A stretch of 32,751 bases of DNA from Parvularculaceae bacterium (GTDB lineage Bacteria; Pseudomonadota; Alphaproteobacteria; Caulobacterales; Parvularculaceae), in assembly GCA_021776465.1 (NCBI GenBank), contig JAJFFU010000185.1:1-32751 (forward strand). Reading direction: 5' to 3'. Of this stretch, positions 24,751 through 32,751 are shown piece by piece. The notes under the pieces are model-generated. The model saw only the letters and a list, made by a program, of their open reading frames with translations, was not told the DNA's origin and made no database searches. How positions within the stretch are numbered: position 1 is the stretch's first letter; every line of letters begins with the position of its first letter. Both the position numbers and the translations under genes were made by a program.

Positions 24751-25173
24751 TTAGCCAACGATTTCACTGTCAGCAAAGAAGAATTTAATTTCCTCCTTCG
24801 CCGTTTCCGGGGCATCAGAACCATGCACCGTATTCTCGCCAATCGATTCAGCGAAATCGGCGCGGATTGTGCCTGCAGCGGCGTCTTTCGGATTCGTGTC
24901 GCCCATGATTTCGCGATTGCGTTTGACAGCGTTTTCGCCCTCAAGCACCTGGACAACCACCGGGCCGGACATCATGAATTCAACGAGTTCACCGAAAAAT
25001 GGGCGTTCCCGGTGAACGCCATAAAAGCCTTCCGCCTGCTCGCGGGTCATGTGAATGCGCTTTTGCGCGATGACGCGCAGGCCGCCCTCTTCGAGCTTGG
25101 CAATCACCTTGCCGGTGATGTTGCGGCGGGTTGCGTCAGGTTTGAGAATGGAAAATGTTCGTTCGAGCGCCAT
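24751..25173 (-). CDS. ndk: Nucleoside diphosphate kinase
   Basis: 140 residues, the standard length. It transfers the terminal phosphate among nucleoside di- and triphosphates through a phosphohistidine, His117 in NTVHGSD. Family blocks are [14 protein letters not shown] at the N-terminus, the RERPFF segment and [25 protein letters not shown] lies seven bases before the ATG at 25173. It is divergent from the DUF4870-like gene. Confidence 0.98.
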   Translation of the reverse strand: MALERTFSILKPDATRRNITGKVIAKLEEGGLRVIAQKRIHMTREQAEGFYGVHRERPFFGELVEFMMSGPVVVQVLEGENAVKRNREIMGDTNPKDAAAGTIRADFAESIGENTVHGSDAPETAKEEIKFFFADSEIVG

Positions 25174-25327
25174 GATAATCTGTCCTTGCGGGTAAAAACT
25201 GGTGATTCGGCGCGCTTCCTATCAATGCGCAGCGCCGGCGACAAGCGCCCTTCTTGTGATTGCGAACAATACCGAAACGCCGCATCTTTGTCGGTCTGAC
25301 GTCGCCGCGACCAAAGGGAGCTGACCA

Positions 25328-25708
25328 ATGTCCGATTCGCAACCAACGCCGTCCGGCCAACCTGGCATTTCGACCAATCCGAACGAAAGCGGCAACGCAA
25401 ACCTGATCTACATTCTCTATCTCGCCGGCTTCCTTACTGGCGGCGTAACAACGATAATCGGTATCGTCATGGCCTACATGGCCAAAGCCGAAGCGCCGGA
25501 CTGGTTGAAGAGCCATTATCACAACCAGATCAATGTCTTCTGGAAAAGCCTTCTCTATACGTTTATCGGTAGCGTATTGGCGTTTGTGCTGATCGGCTTC
25601 CTGATCCTACTCGCTGCATTCGTCTGGTACATTGTCAGGATCGTCAAAGGCATGCAGGCGCTCTCCAAAGGCGACGCCATCGAAAATCCCGGCAATTGGG
25701 GGTTTTAG
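25328..25708 (+). CDS. DUF4870-like membrane protein
   Basis: 126 residues. A Pro/Ser/Asn-rich N-terminus (about 1-22) is followed by three hydrophobic segments (about 26-48, 75-96 and 88-107), with the motif WLKSHYHNQINVFWKSLLYT between the first two. That xxWLxSHYxFQxxTFW pattern resembles DUF4870 (Tic20-like) proteins, whose function is unknown. AGGGAG precedes the ATG. Its stop overlaps the trmL stop by four bases (convergent). Confidence 0.85.
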   Translation: MSDSQPTPSGQPGISTNPNESGNANLIYILYLAGFLTGGVTTIIGIVMAYMAKAEAPDWLKSHYHNQINVFWKSLLYTFIGSVLAFVLIGFLILLAAFVWYIVRIVKGMQALSKGDAIENPGNWGF

Positions 25709-26169
25709 GCGGCGGCCAGTTGCCGGCGCGCTTCGGCTAATACAATCGCGCCCGCCGTAGCGACATTCAACGATCGAGCGTTTTCGGCCATCGGAATGCG
25801 TATCTGCTCGGATGACGCCTTGTGCACCTCCTCCGGAACGCCAGCGCTTTCGCGCCCAAGGATCAGGATGTCATTTTCGCGAAATCCAAACGTCCACAGA
25901 GTCTTCTCCGACGACGTCGTCAGCAGGATGAGGCGCGCATCACCAACGGTTTCTAGAAAAGCCGGCCAGCTTGTGTGGGACGTCGGCGGCGCCAGCGCGC
26001 CGTAATCCATGGCCACGCGCCGCAATTCCCGGGCGTTTAACGGAAATCCGCACGGCTCGACAATCTCGAGGGATGCGCCAAAACAGGCGGCGTTTCGAAT
26101 CGCCGCGCCCGTATTCTGGGGAATATCCGGTTGAAAAAGAACAAGTCGCAAGGCCGCTGAATCCTTCAT
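25705..26169 (-). CDS. trmL: tRNA (cytidine(34)-2'-O)-methyltransferase
   Basis: 154 residues, typical of TrmL, a SPOUT enzyme that methylates the wobble ribose of certain leucine tRNAs using S-adenosylmethionine. Motifs: LVLFQPDIPQNTGAAIRNAACFG at the N-terminus, ILGRESAGVPEEV (SAM-binding knot loop) and IPMAENARSLNVATAGAIVLAEARRQ at the C-terminus. Single gene, divergent from petA. Confidence 0.95.
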   Translation of the reverse strand: MKDSAALRLVLFQPDIPQNTGAAIRNAACFGASLEIVEPCGFPLNARELRRVAMDYGALAPPTSHTSWPAFLETVGDARLILLTTSSEKTLWTFGFRENDILILGRESAGVPEEVHKASSEQIRIPMAENARSLNVATAGAIVLAEARRQLAAA

Positions 26170-26312
26170 CTTTTGCGCTGAAACGCCGCCCCGTGAGCGA
26201 CGCTAGGCCGCAGTCCCCGACCGCCTAGACTTAGTACATAGGACATGCAAAACCGGCGCGCGCAATTGCGCCAGAAAAACAGCGCGATAACTTGTCAGGG
26301 GCGACATTTGCA

Positions 26313-26909
26313 ATGACGACCAGCGATCCGACACAAAACAGCGACCCAAACCGACGGGACTTCATCCACATCTTCAGCATCGCCGCCACAGCCGTCGGCA
26401 GCGCTGCGGTGGTTTGGCCATTGGTGCACCAGATGAACCCGGACGCCTCGGTGTTGGCCCTTTCGACCAAGGAAGTCGATTTATCGGCAGTTGAGGTCGG
26501 CCAGGCAATCAAGGTGTTCTGGCAAGGCAAACCGGTATTCATCCGAAAGCGCACGCCAGCAGAAATTGAAGCCGCCGAGGCGACGCCATTATCGGCGTTG
26601 GTCGACGATAACGCCCGCAACGCCAACCTGCAGTCTGGCGCTGAAGCAAGCGACAATGCACGCACAACGAGCGCGGACGGCAAGGCAACGCCGGAATGGC
26701 TGGTCCTGGTCGGCGTCTGCACGCATTTGGGTTGCATTCCCCTCGGTACGTCTTCCGGCGAGAACAAGGGCGACTATGGCGGTTGGTTCTGCCCGTGCCA
26801 TGGATCGCATTACGACACGGCTGGTCGCATCCGAAAGGGACCAGCGCCGGAAAATCTCGCCGTCCCGCCCTTCGAGTTTGTGTCTGACACCGTCGTGCGC
26901 ATCGGTTAG
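26313..26909 (+). CDS. petA: Ubiquinol-cytochrome c reductase, Rieske iron-sulfur subunit
   Basis: 198 residues from the ATG at 26313 (AGGGG twelve bases upstream); a TTG at 26292 would add seven. Twin-arginine-like NRRDFIHIFSIAATAVG gives the membrane anchor. The Rieske [2Fe-2S] ligands are CTHLGC (136-141) and CPCHGSH (160-166), with the disulfide cysteines among them. It accepts electrons from ubiquinol at the Qo site and hands them to cytochrome c1. Before the cluster there is a long Ala/Asp/Ser-rich insert (about 88-123). First gene of petABC, 14 bases before petB. Confidence 0.97.
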   Translation: MTTSDPTQNSDPNRRDFIHIFSIAATAVGSAAVVWPLVHQMNPDASVLALSTKEVDLSAVEVGQAIKVFWQGKPVFIRKRTPAEIEAAEATPLSALVDDNARNANLQSGAEASDNARTTSADGKATPEWLVLVGVCTHLGCIPLGTSSGENKGDYGGWFCPCHGSHYDTAGRIRKGPAPENLAVPPFEFVSDTVVRIG

Positions 26910-26923
26910 CAGGAAATCAATAA

Positions 26924-28213
26924 ATGAGCGGTCATCCGTCTACATATAATCCGTCCACCGGCCTTGAAAAATGGCTCGATAAGCGTCTGCCGATTATCCG
27001 TTTCGGCGCCGACTTCATGGACTTCCCGACGCCAAAGAACCTTAACTACTGGTGGACCTTCGGCGGCATCCTGACGGTGTGTCTGGTTCTCCAGATCATC
27101 ACAGGCGTTGTCCTCGGTATGCATTACACACCGCATGTGGATTACGCCTTTGCCTCCGTCGAACACATCATGCGCGACGTCAATTACGGCTGGCTGATGC
27201 GGTACCTGCACTCCAACGGCGCCTCGATGTTCTTCCTCGCCGTGTACATCCACATGTTCCGCGGACTCTATTACGGCTCTTATAAAGCGCCGCGCGAGAT
27301 GAGTTGGATTCTCGGCGTCATCATCTTCCTGCTGATGATGGCAACGGCGTTCATGGGCTATGTACTTCCCTGGGGACAAATGTCCTATTGGGGCGCAACC
27401 GTGATCACAAACCTGTTCTCCGCGATCCCGTTCGTCGGCGAAAGCATTCGCACGCTGCTCTGGGGTGGCTTTTCCGTCGACAATCCAACGCTGAACCGCT
27501 TCTTCTCGCTGCACTATCTCCTGCCCTTCGCCATTTTTGGTGTCGTCGCACTCCACATCTGGGCCTTCCACACGAGCGGCAACAACAATCCGACCGGCGT
27601 CGATGTAAAAGACGTGAAAAAAGACACGCTGCCGTTTCACCCGTATTTCACGGTGAAAGACGGTTTTGCGATCGTGCTATTCTTCATCCTGCTGGCGGCA
27701 TTCGTTTTCTACAATCCGAATGCGCTGGGCCACGCCGACAACTATATCGAGGCGAACCCGCTTGTGACGCCGGCATCAATCGTTCCGGAGTGGTACTTCC
27801 TTCCGTTCTACGCGATCTTGCGCGCTATCACATTCGACCTCGGACCGATTACAGCCAAACTCGGCGGCGTGATTGCGATGTTCGGCTCGATCATGGTGCT
27901 GTTTGTCCTGCCATGGCTCGACACGTCGAAAGTCCGCTCTATGCGATACCGCCCAGTCGCGCGGCTTTGGTTTGTGCTCTTCGTCGTCGCCTGCCTCGCA
28001 TTAGGCTGGCTCGGCGGCAAACCGGCTGAAGGGATCTACGTCATGTGGGCGCAGATTTTTACCGCCTATTATTTTGCATTCTTCCTGATCATCCTGCCGT
28101 TGCTGGGGCTCATGGAAACACCGAAACCAATGCCGCGATCAATCGCGGAAGCGGTGACAAAACCGAAACCGTCTGAAGCGACCACGGCGTCCAACGCCGT
28201 TCCTGCGGAATAA
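26924..28213 (+). CDS. petB: Ubiquinol-cytochrome c reductase, cytochrome b
   Basis: 429 residues, eight or so membrane helices. Heme-binding histidines lie in the helices [23 protein letters not shown] and [20 protein letters not shown]. Qo-site motif [14 protein letters not shown], plus [20 protein letters not shown] and GNNNPTGVD. It is the catalytic core that oxidises ubiquinol and moves electrons to the high- and low-potential chains in the inner membrane. The C-terminal tail is Lys/Thr/Pro-rich. It is not fused to cytochrome c1. Spacing to petC is five bases. Confidence 0.98.
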   Translation: MSGHPSTYNPSTGLEKWLDKRLPIIRFGADFMDFPTPKNLNYWWTFGGILTVCLVLQIITGVVLGMHYTPHVDYAFASVEHIMRDVNYGWLMRYLHSNGASMFFLAVYIHMFRGLYYGSYKAPREMSWILGVIIFLLMMATAFMGYVLPWGQMSYWGATVITNLFSAIPFVGESIRTLLWGGFSVDNPTLNRFFSLHYLLPFAIFGVVALHIWAFHTSGNNNPTGVDVKDVKKDTLPFHPYFTVKDGFAIVLFFILLAAFVFYNPNALGHADNYIEANPLVTPASIVPEWYFLPFYAILRAITFDLGPITAKLGGVIAMFGSIMVLFVLPWLDTSKVRSMRYRPVARLWFVLFVVACLALGWLGGKPAEGIYVMWAQIFTAYYFAFFLIILPLLGLMETPKPMPRSIAEAVTKPKPSEATTASNAVPAE

Positions 28214-28218
28214 TCGCG

Positions 28219-29145
28219 ATGAGCATTTTGATGAAACACGCCCGATTGATCGCCCTTTCCGTTTGCACTTCGTTTGCCGCAATTGGCGCCGCTGATGCGG
28301 CCGGGGGCGAAGCCAAAGACGTCAAACACCATCACTGGCATTTCGCCGGCCCGCTTGGGACATTTGACAACGATGCGTTGCAGCGCGGTTTTCAGGTTTA
28401 CGAAACTGTTTGTTCAAGCTGTCACGGCGTTGAGCTCCTCTCTTTCCGAAATCTCGGGCAAAAGGGTGGACCGTTTCACCTGGATGGTTGTCCGGCTGGC
28501 ATCCCGGATTCCGTTGATTGTTCCAACCCCAATGAAAATCCGGTCGTGAAAGCGATTGCCGCCAACTACAAATTTCAGGTGACTGACGGACCCGACGAAT
28601 ATGGCGAAATGTTCCAACGGGCGGCGCTACCGTCAGACCGAATTCCAAGCCCTTATCCCAATGAACAAATTGCGCGGCTTGCCAATAACAATGCTTTGCC
28701 GCCGGATCTGTCGCTGATCACCAAAGCGCGTCACCATGGCCCGGATTATGTTTACAGCCTGCTCGCCGGGTACGAAGACGCCCCATCAACGATCGAGGTC
28801 TCGCCGGGGCTAAATTACAATCCTTATTTCCACGGGGATTTGTCGCAAAATTTGAAGCCGGAATATCTGGACGAACATGGACATGCGCGCGAAGGCGTGG
28901 ACGTCCCGCTCGGCGGCCTTCTCGCCATGGCGCCGCCGCTTTCAGACGGGATGATCGAATATACCGACGGATCACCGCAAACGGTTGAGCAATACGCAGC
29001 GGACGTAACAGAGTTTCTCATGTGGGCGGCCGAACCGAAGATGGAAGCGCGCAAGTCGCTGGGCTTCGTCACGCTGGTCTATCTCTTCATTCTCGCCGGC
29101 TTGCTTTACTGGTCCTACCGCAAGATCTGGTCCGACGCGCATTGA
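28219..29145 (+). CDS. petC: Ubiquinol-cytochrome c reductase, cytochrome c1
   Basis: 308 residues with a signal peptide (about 1-28). Heme c motif VCSSCHGVELLSF (CSSCH 65-69). Probable axial methionine in GLLAMAPPLSDG. C-terminal anchor helix FVTLVYLFILAGLLYWSYRKIW. Conserved RDLS-like region and ALPPDLSLI. It takes electrons from the Rieske protein and passes them to soluble cytochrome c. A His-rich patch HHHWHFAGPLG precedes the heme site. Last gene of petABC, tail to tail with the nuoI-side genes. Confidence 0.97.
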   Translation: MSILMKHARLIALSVCTSFAAIGAADAAGGEAKDVKHHHWHFAGPLGTFDNDALQRGFQVYETVCSSCHGVELLSFRNLGQKGGPFHLDGCPAGIPDSVDCSNPNENPVVKAIAANYKFQVTDGPDEYGEMFQRAALPSDRIPSPYPNEQIARLANNNALPPDLSLITKARHHGPDYVYSLLAGYEDAPSTIEVSPGLNYNPYFHGDLSQNLKPEYLDEHGHAREGVDVPLGGLLAMAPPLSDGMIEYTDGSPQTVEQYAADVTEFLMWAAEPKMEARKSLGFVTLVYLFILAGLLYWSYRKIWSDAH

Positions 29146-29343
29146 TGCAGACGCTGACAATAATTGGTCGGCGCCCTTAAGTTTATCCGCTAGTTTTTTT
29201 CGTTAATGGCGACAGCCTGCAAGATAGATGAATTCTTCGCGCGCAATCTTACCGTTCTTGCCGCGGCTGATCAGGGCGTTGGCGATTGACATGACCTTTT
29301 CGTCAAACCTCTAAACCCGCATATCATTAGTCAGCATCGACAA

Positions 29344-29712
29344 TCAGTGATTTGCCGCGATCGCCGCCATAGCGCCTTGCAGCGCGCCCCATCCGACGCC
29401 GCGCAACGCGACGTCCATCATCTCCGGACCGCCATAGGGCGAAATATAGAGTTTCCAAAACAGCGCATAACCGGCAACCCCGCAGACGATCCCGAGGAGT
29501 ACGCCAGATACGCTGGCGGCAAACCGTTTCAATGGTGCGGCCTTCACGACCAGGAACGTCAACAAAAAAGGCGCAACGCCGGTCAAGCCGACAAGAATTG
29601 CAACCGAGCGCGCATAGCCGACAGAAAATTCAGCCGGCGCCGCGGCCTGATATTTCCACCAAGCATAAAAAACCAGGAATATAAAAAACGCGATCCAGGC
29701 AAAACGGCCCAT
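29344..29712 (-). CDS. Small integral-membrane protein (122 aa) downstream of nuoI
   Basis: The ATG at 29712 has GGAGACAAAA just upstream and starts directly with a membrane helix (MGRFAWIAFFIFLVFYAWWKY); the longer frame to 29769 is less likely. Four hydrophobic segments (about 3-19, 33-56, 63-85 and 100-118). It does not look like NuoJ, NuoK or another complex I subunit, being too short and lacking their conserved glutamates and glycines. Not recognised. The same orientation after nuoI suggests loose co-transcription (about 100 bases apart), but no functional link is shown. Confidence 0.75.
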   Translation of the reverse strand: MGRFAWIAFFIFLVFYAWWKYQAAAPAEFSVGYARSVAILVGLTGVAPFLLTFLVVKAAPLKRFAASVSGVLLGIVCGVAGYALFWKLYISPYGGPEMMDVALRGVGWGALQGAMAAIAANH

Positions 29713-29818
29713 TTTTGTCTCCTGTCTTTGCAGAGACATTAGTTTCGCTTCGCGATAAACAACCGGCAATTACGGAAAAAGCGTCGTAGCGTTAGCGCCG
29801 CTCGCTTTGTCGCAAATA

Positions 29819-30307
29819 TTAGCGATACGGCGCGTCGAGTTCGAGGTTGCGCGCAATTTCGCGCTCCCAGCGATCGCCGTTCGCAAGGAGCCGGTCCTTG
29901 TCGTAGAACAGCTCCTCTCGCGTTTCAGTCGCAAACTCAAAATTCGGACCCTCAACGATTGCATCGACCGGACAGGCTTCCTGACAAAACCCGCAATAAA
30001 TGCATTTGGTCATGTCGATATCGTAGCGGGTCGTGCGGCGCGAACCGTCGTCACGGGGTTCAGCTTCAATCGTGATCGCCTGCGCCGGGCAGATTGCCTC
30101 GCACAGCTTACAGGCGATGCAACGCTCTTCGCCATTCGGATAGCGGCGCAGCGCGTGCTCACCGCGAAACCGCGGCGATAACGGGCCCTTTTCGAAAGGA
30201 TAGTTCAGCGTCACTTTTGGTCGGACGTAATATTTCATGGCGAGGCCAAAGGCCTTGATAAAATCCCAGAGCAAAAAACCCTGAAGCGCCTGAGCGATAC
30301 GAGCCAT
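29819..30307 (-). CDS. nuoI: NADH-quinone oxidoreductase subunit I
   Basis: 162 residues. Two [4Fe-4S] ferredoxin motifs, [12 protein letters not shown] (63-74) and [12 protein letters not shown] (102-113), carry clusters N6a and N6b that pass electrons toward the quinone site. The N-terminal helix ([21 protein letters not shown]) docks on NuoH. Family ends such as [19 protein letters not shown] and [19 protein letters not shown] are present. It directly follows nuoH (stop and start adjacent). The usual next gene, nuoJ, is missing here. Confidence 0.97.
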   Translation of the reverse strand: MARIAQALQGFLLWDFIKAFGLAMKYYVRPKVTLNYPFEKGPLSPRFRGEHALRRYPNGEERCIACKLCEAICPAQAITIEAEPRDDGSRRTTRYDIDMTKCIYCGFCQEACPVDAIVEGPNFEFATETREELFYDKDRLLANGDRWEREIARNLELDAPYR

Positions 30308-31390
30308 TTAGTTTCTCCAGCTCTGAAAATGCGCTGCAACATCAGGGAACATGATCAATACGCCCGCGACCAGAACGACCCAGGAAAGGGATAACGGCAA
30401 GAATATCTTCCAGCCGATGCGCATCAACTGATCGTAGCGATAGCGCGGCACGATCGCCTTCACCATAGCGAACATGAAAAAGAAAAAGATGATCTTGGCG
30501 CAGAACCAGAAGACCGGCATTGGCCCTGCTTCCAGCCACGGCGCCCAATCGGTTGGGATTGGCGAATGCCAGCCGCCGAAAAAGAGGATCGTCAGCATTG
30601 CGCACATAAGGACGATGTTCGCCAGCTCGCCGATCATGAAAAGCAGGAATAGCGTCGAGGAATATTCCACCTGATAGCCGGCGACGAGTTCAGACTCAGC
30701 TTCCGGCAAGTCAAAGGGCGGCCGATTGGTTTCAGCCAGCGCAGAAATAAAGAACACGATGAACATCGGAAAGAGCGGTAGAAAATGCCAGCTGAGGAGA
30801 CCACCGCCCCGCCCCTGGCTTTCAACGATTTCCGTCAAATTCACCGAGCCAACGAGCAGGAGAACCGATATGATGACGAAGCCAAGCGAAACTTCATAGG
30901 AAACCATCTGCGCCGCGGAGCGCAGCGAGCCCAAAAACGGATATTTAGAATTGGACGCCCAGCCGCCCATGATGACGCCGTAAACGCCGAGCGAAGAAAT
31001 CGCGAACAGATACAAGATGCCGACATTGATATCGGCAACGACAAGGCCCGGCGCGACAGGGATTACCGCCCAACCGACAAGCGCGAGCACGAATGTGACG
31101 AGCGGCGCCAGGACGAACACCACCTTGTTGGCGCCCGCCGGAATGATGATTTCCTTGAAGATAAATTTCAGGAGGTCGGCAAAAGACTGGAGCAAGCCAA
31201 AGGGACCGACGACATTAGGGCCTTTGCGCATTTGCACCGCCGCCCAGACCTTGCGGTCGAAATACATCAAGAATGCCTGGGCAAGCAGCAAGGTCAGCAA
31301 GACCGCCAGGGATCCGGCAATGACGGACCCAAACCACCACCAGGGCAAATCGATCGGGCGCGTCGTCAAATTAGTCCATAATTCGCTCAT
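30308..31390 (-). CDS. nuoH: NADH-quinone oxidoreductase subunit H
   Basis: 360 residues, about eight membrane helices. The signatures of the quinone-site subunit are [32 protein letters not shown] (complex I NuoH/ND1), [38 protein letters not shown] and [29 protein letters not shown]. It anchors NuoI and NuoB and forms the ubiquinone tunnel. Upstream (31391-31513) there is no nuoG but a strong hairpin and then an unrelated GIN-domain gene, so this is a two-gene nuo fragment rather than a full operon. The start at 31390 has GGGG only two bases away. Confidence 0.96.
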   Translation of the reverse strand: MSELWTNLTTRPIDLPWWWFGSVIAGSLAVLLTLLLAQAFLMYFDRKVWAAVQMRKGPNVVGPFGLLQSFADLLKFIFKEIIIPAGANKVVFVLAPLVTFVLALVGWAVIPVAPGLVVADINVGILYLFAISSLGVYGVIMGGWASNSKYPFLGSLRSAAQMVSYEVSLGFVIISVLLLVGSVNLTEIVESQGRGGGLLSWHFLPLFPMFIVFFISALAETNRPPFDLPEAESELVAGYQVEYSSTLFLLFMIGELANIVLMCAMLTILFFGGWHSPIPTDWAPWLEAGPMPVFWFCAKIIFFFFMFAMVKAIVPRYRYDQLMRIGWKIFLPLSLSWVVLVAGVLIMFPDVAAHFQSWRN

Positions 31391-31466
31391 AGCCCCGGGT
31401 CATAATGCGGATTGGGCCGCTAGTCACGCAGTCAAAATGAGCAATTCCGTCGCGGCCCGAGGGGCC

Positions 31467-31490
31467 CGGCTCAGGCCTGCGCCTGAGCCG
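31467..31490. terminator. Strong hairpin between nuoH and the GIN-domain gene
   Basis: Perfect 10-bp stem CGGCTCAGGC-CTGC-GCCTGAGCCG, downstream of the minus-strand GIN-domain gene and upstream of nuoH. There is no T-run on either side, so it could be a Rho-assisted terminator, an RNA stability element or a scattered genomic repeat. Confidence 0.4.
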
Positions 31491-31513
31491 AACACCGATG
31501 CATTAGCGGCCCG

Positions 31514-32161
31514 TCAATGGACATTTATGTCCGAAAACATTGAACCGCTTTTTGAGACCTGTTCAGGATCGCCATAGACGTCGATATCGCCCATCCCTGA
31601 AACCGACGCATCGACCTCTTCGCTGGCGAAAACGGTCGCGCTCCCAACACCGGAAACCCTTACCTCGACAACCCGGCATTTAAGGTCGCGCGCATCAAGA
31701 TCGCCGACGCCGGAAACGGACGCCTCAAGCGAATCGCACCGGCCGGAAAGGGAAATGTCGCCGACCCCGGAGACCGAGAGGTCGAATTTCTCCGCATCGA
31801 TGTCCTCAATGGTTCCATCGACGACGCCCGAAACTTTCAGGCCGTTAAGCGCGGGAATGGTGATTTCCGCGTCCACACCATGGCGTTTACGGCCCCAGCG
31901 GCTTTTGCCGTCTTTTTGGCCAAGGTCGAGCACGCCATTTGAAACGCTTACCTCAACGCGGTCGACCTCATCGGCCGGGCCGGAGATCATGACCGAATAA
32001 TCGCCGCCAACATTGACCGTGAGGTCGTAAACGCCGGAAACAGAGATCCGTTCAAAATCCCTGAGATCGACGGTTTGCGACACATGTTCCTTGTCGTTGC
32101 CCGCCAAGGCTGCGCCAACTGTCAAAACAGCGACACCAAATGCCATCATCATTTTTTTCAT
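31514..32161 (-). CDS. Exported GIN-domain (DUF2807) protein
   Basis: 215 residues with a signal peptide (MKKMMMAFGVAVLTVGAALA). After RDFERISVSGVYDLTV comes a run of near-identical beta units: VSGVVDGTI, VSGVGDISLSG, VSGVGDLDARDL, VSGVGSATVFA, VSGMGDIDVYG. These form the parallel beta-helix typical of DUF2807, a putative auto-transporter-adhesin head. The role in proteobacteria is unknown; polymer or surface binding is a guess. GAGGG lies upstream of the ATG. Confidence 0.9.
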   Translation of the reverse strand: MKKMMMAFGVAVLTVGAALAGNDKEHVSQTVDLRDFERISVSGVYDLTVNVGGDYSVMISGPADEVDRVEVSVSNGVLDLGQKDGKSRWGRKRHGVDAEITIPALNGLKVSGVVDGTIEDIDAEKFDLSVSGVGDISLSGRCDSLEASVSGVGDLDARDLKCRVVEVRVSGVGSATVFASEEVDASVSGMGDIDVYGDPEQVSKSGSMFSDINVH

Positions 32162-32262
32162 AGAGCCCTCCTTTTCTCGCGACCTTTGTAGCAGGGCCGG
32201 CGCCTGGCGAGAAGCCGCCCTGCCGCACAGGCCAGTCCGCTAATCGCAAGGGCGCGGGGCCC

Positions 32263-32751
32263 TCAACGAAGCCGAAATTCGATTGGCGCGGCCGCGGCGC
32301 GGCGTTCTTCTGCTTCTGCAGCGGCCCAATGGGGCGCCATAAGGCGGGCGAAGATGATCGACGTGACGATTGTGGCACCAATCACAGAAATGATTGCTGC
32401 AACGCTGGGCGCTTGCGCGGCCGGGAGCGCGCTCGCGATGATGAGCGACAAGGCGGCGACGCCGATCGCCGCAGCGCCATACGGCCAACCTGACCGACGA
32501 CGGGAATTCTCGAGCATCCGGAACAGTGGCGTAACAATCGCCGCGCCGGCCGCAAATCCAATGAGAAAAAAGAGAAAGGCGAAAACAACGGCAGCAAATA
32601 CAGCCGAGAGCAACGTCGAAACGGAAAACGAACCCGCTGTCAGCAGGACAATGATGCGCAATGTCAGGAAAGCGAGGCTGCATATCCCCGCCCCGGCGAG
32701 CACCGAGACGACGATATGTTCGAACGCGACATTGGCGCGGATCTGCTCGAC
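32263..32751 (-). CDS. Membrane protein of unknown function, 5' part outside the window
   Basis: The frame is open from the stop at 32263 to the right edge. Residues visible before the first GTG (VEQIRANVAFEHIVVS) read smoothly into the protein, so the true start may lie beyond the edge. Hydrophobic segments include VLAGAGICSLAFLTLRIIVLL, FAAVVFAFLFFLIGFAAG, a Gly/Ala-rich helix near AAIGVAALSLIIASALP and AIISVIGATIVTSIIFARL. The tail is Ala/Glu/Arg-rich and cytoplasmic. Four helices in a small hydrophobic protein, with no family recognised. Confidence 0.75.
   Translation of the reverse strand, partial: VEQIRANVAFEHIVVSVLAGAGICSLAFLTLRIIVLLTAGSFSVSTLLSAVFAAVVFAFLFFLIGFAAGAAIVTPLFRMLENSRRRSGWPYGAAAIGVAALSLIIASALPAAQAPSVAAIISVIGATIVTSIIFARLMAPHWAAAEAEERRAAAAPIEFRLR

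Noticed and set aside
26906-27640. 244-codon minus-strand frame
   Set aside because: Antisense to petB. His/Asp/Glu-rich mirror of membrane-helix codons.
30785-31381. 198-codon plus-strand frame
   Set aside because: Antisense to nuoH and highly charged, as expected for the mirror of a membrane protein.
31400-31460. GGGCCGC...GCGGCCC inverted repeat near the nuoH start
   Set aside because: Short arms and a 37-base loop in GC-rich sequence; likely by chance.

Overview
The window (about 32.7 kb, moderately GC-rich) looks like the chromosome of an alphaproteobacterium. The reasons are a separately encoded petA-petB-petC cytochrome bc1 operon, alphaproteobacterial-looking NuoH/NuoI, enolase, CysK, L32 and TrmL proteins, and a PspF/PspABC stress locus. 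No species can be named from the sequence alone. I see no insertion sequence, phage gene, CRISPR array, tRNA or rRNA.

Layout. Positions 1-4946 (minus strand) hold a cut-off GNAT acetyltransferase, enolase, a Cys-rich lipoprotein, ribosomal protein L32, a Sel1-like protein, a DUF6491-like lipoprotein and cysteine synthase. At 5125-7304 an AraC-type regulator is divergent from an exported two-domain DUF1579-like protein. At 7376-17138 (minus) lies the most striking region, a cluster of six genes. In transcription order these encode a pentaheme c-type cytochrome, an outer-membrane beta-barrel, a tetraheme cytochrome, a protein joining two cyclic-nucleotide-binding-like domains to a four-cluster ferredoxin, a membrane cytochrome b-like protein with two H-x13-H pairs, and a membrane-anchored decaheme cytochrome with a long acidic repeat linker. 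All the parts needed to carry electrons between the quinone pool and the periplasm or outer membrane are present. I read it as a candidate undescribed electron-transfer system; its direction and substrate are unknown.

At 17398-18522 is a Ppx/GppA phosphatase. At 18580-21648 is a phage-shock locus: pspF on the plus strand and, divergently, a 41-aa membrane peptide, pspA, pspB, pspC (with a natural His8 tract) and a 54-aa membrane peptide. A good sigma-54 promoter lies at 20441-20457. A bidirectional terminator separates pspF from an EF-hand protein. At 22483-24634 is a tightly coupled minus-strand group: a DUF1579-like exported protein, an unknown anchored protein and a sterol-desaturase family enzyme, with a small membrane protein upstream. 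Then come ndk, a DUF4870-like membrane protein and trmL.

At 26313-29145 is the bc1 operon. Convergent to it is an isolated nuoH-nuoI pair followed by a small membrane protein, with no nuoG upstream and no nuoJ downstream. The window ends with a GIN-domain (DUF2807) exported protein and a membrane protein that runs off the edge. Two peptides too short for routine gene calling (41 and 54 aa) have strong ribosome binding sites and are listed as genes. Two weaker ones (37 and 29 codons) appear as findings.
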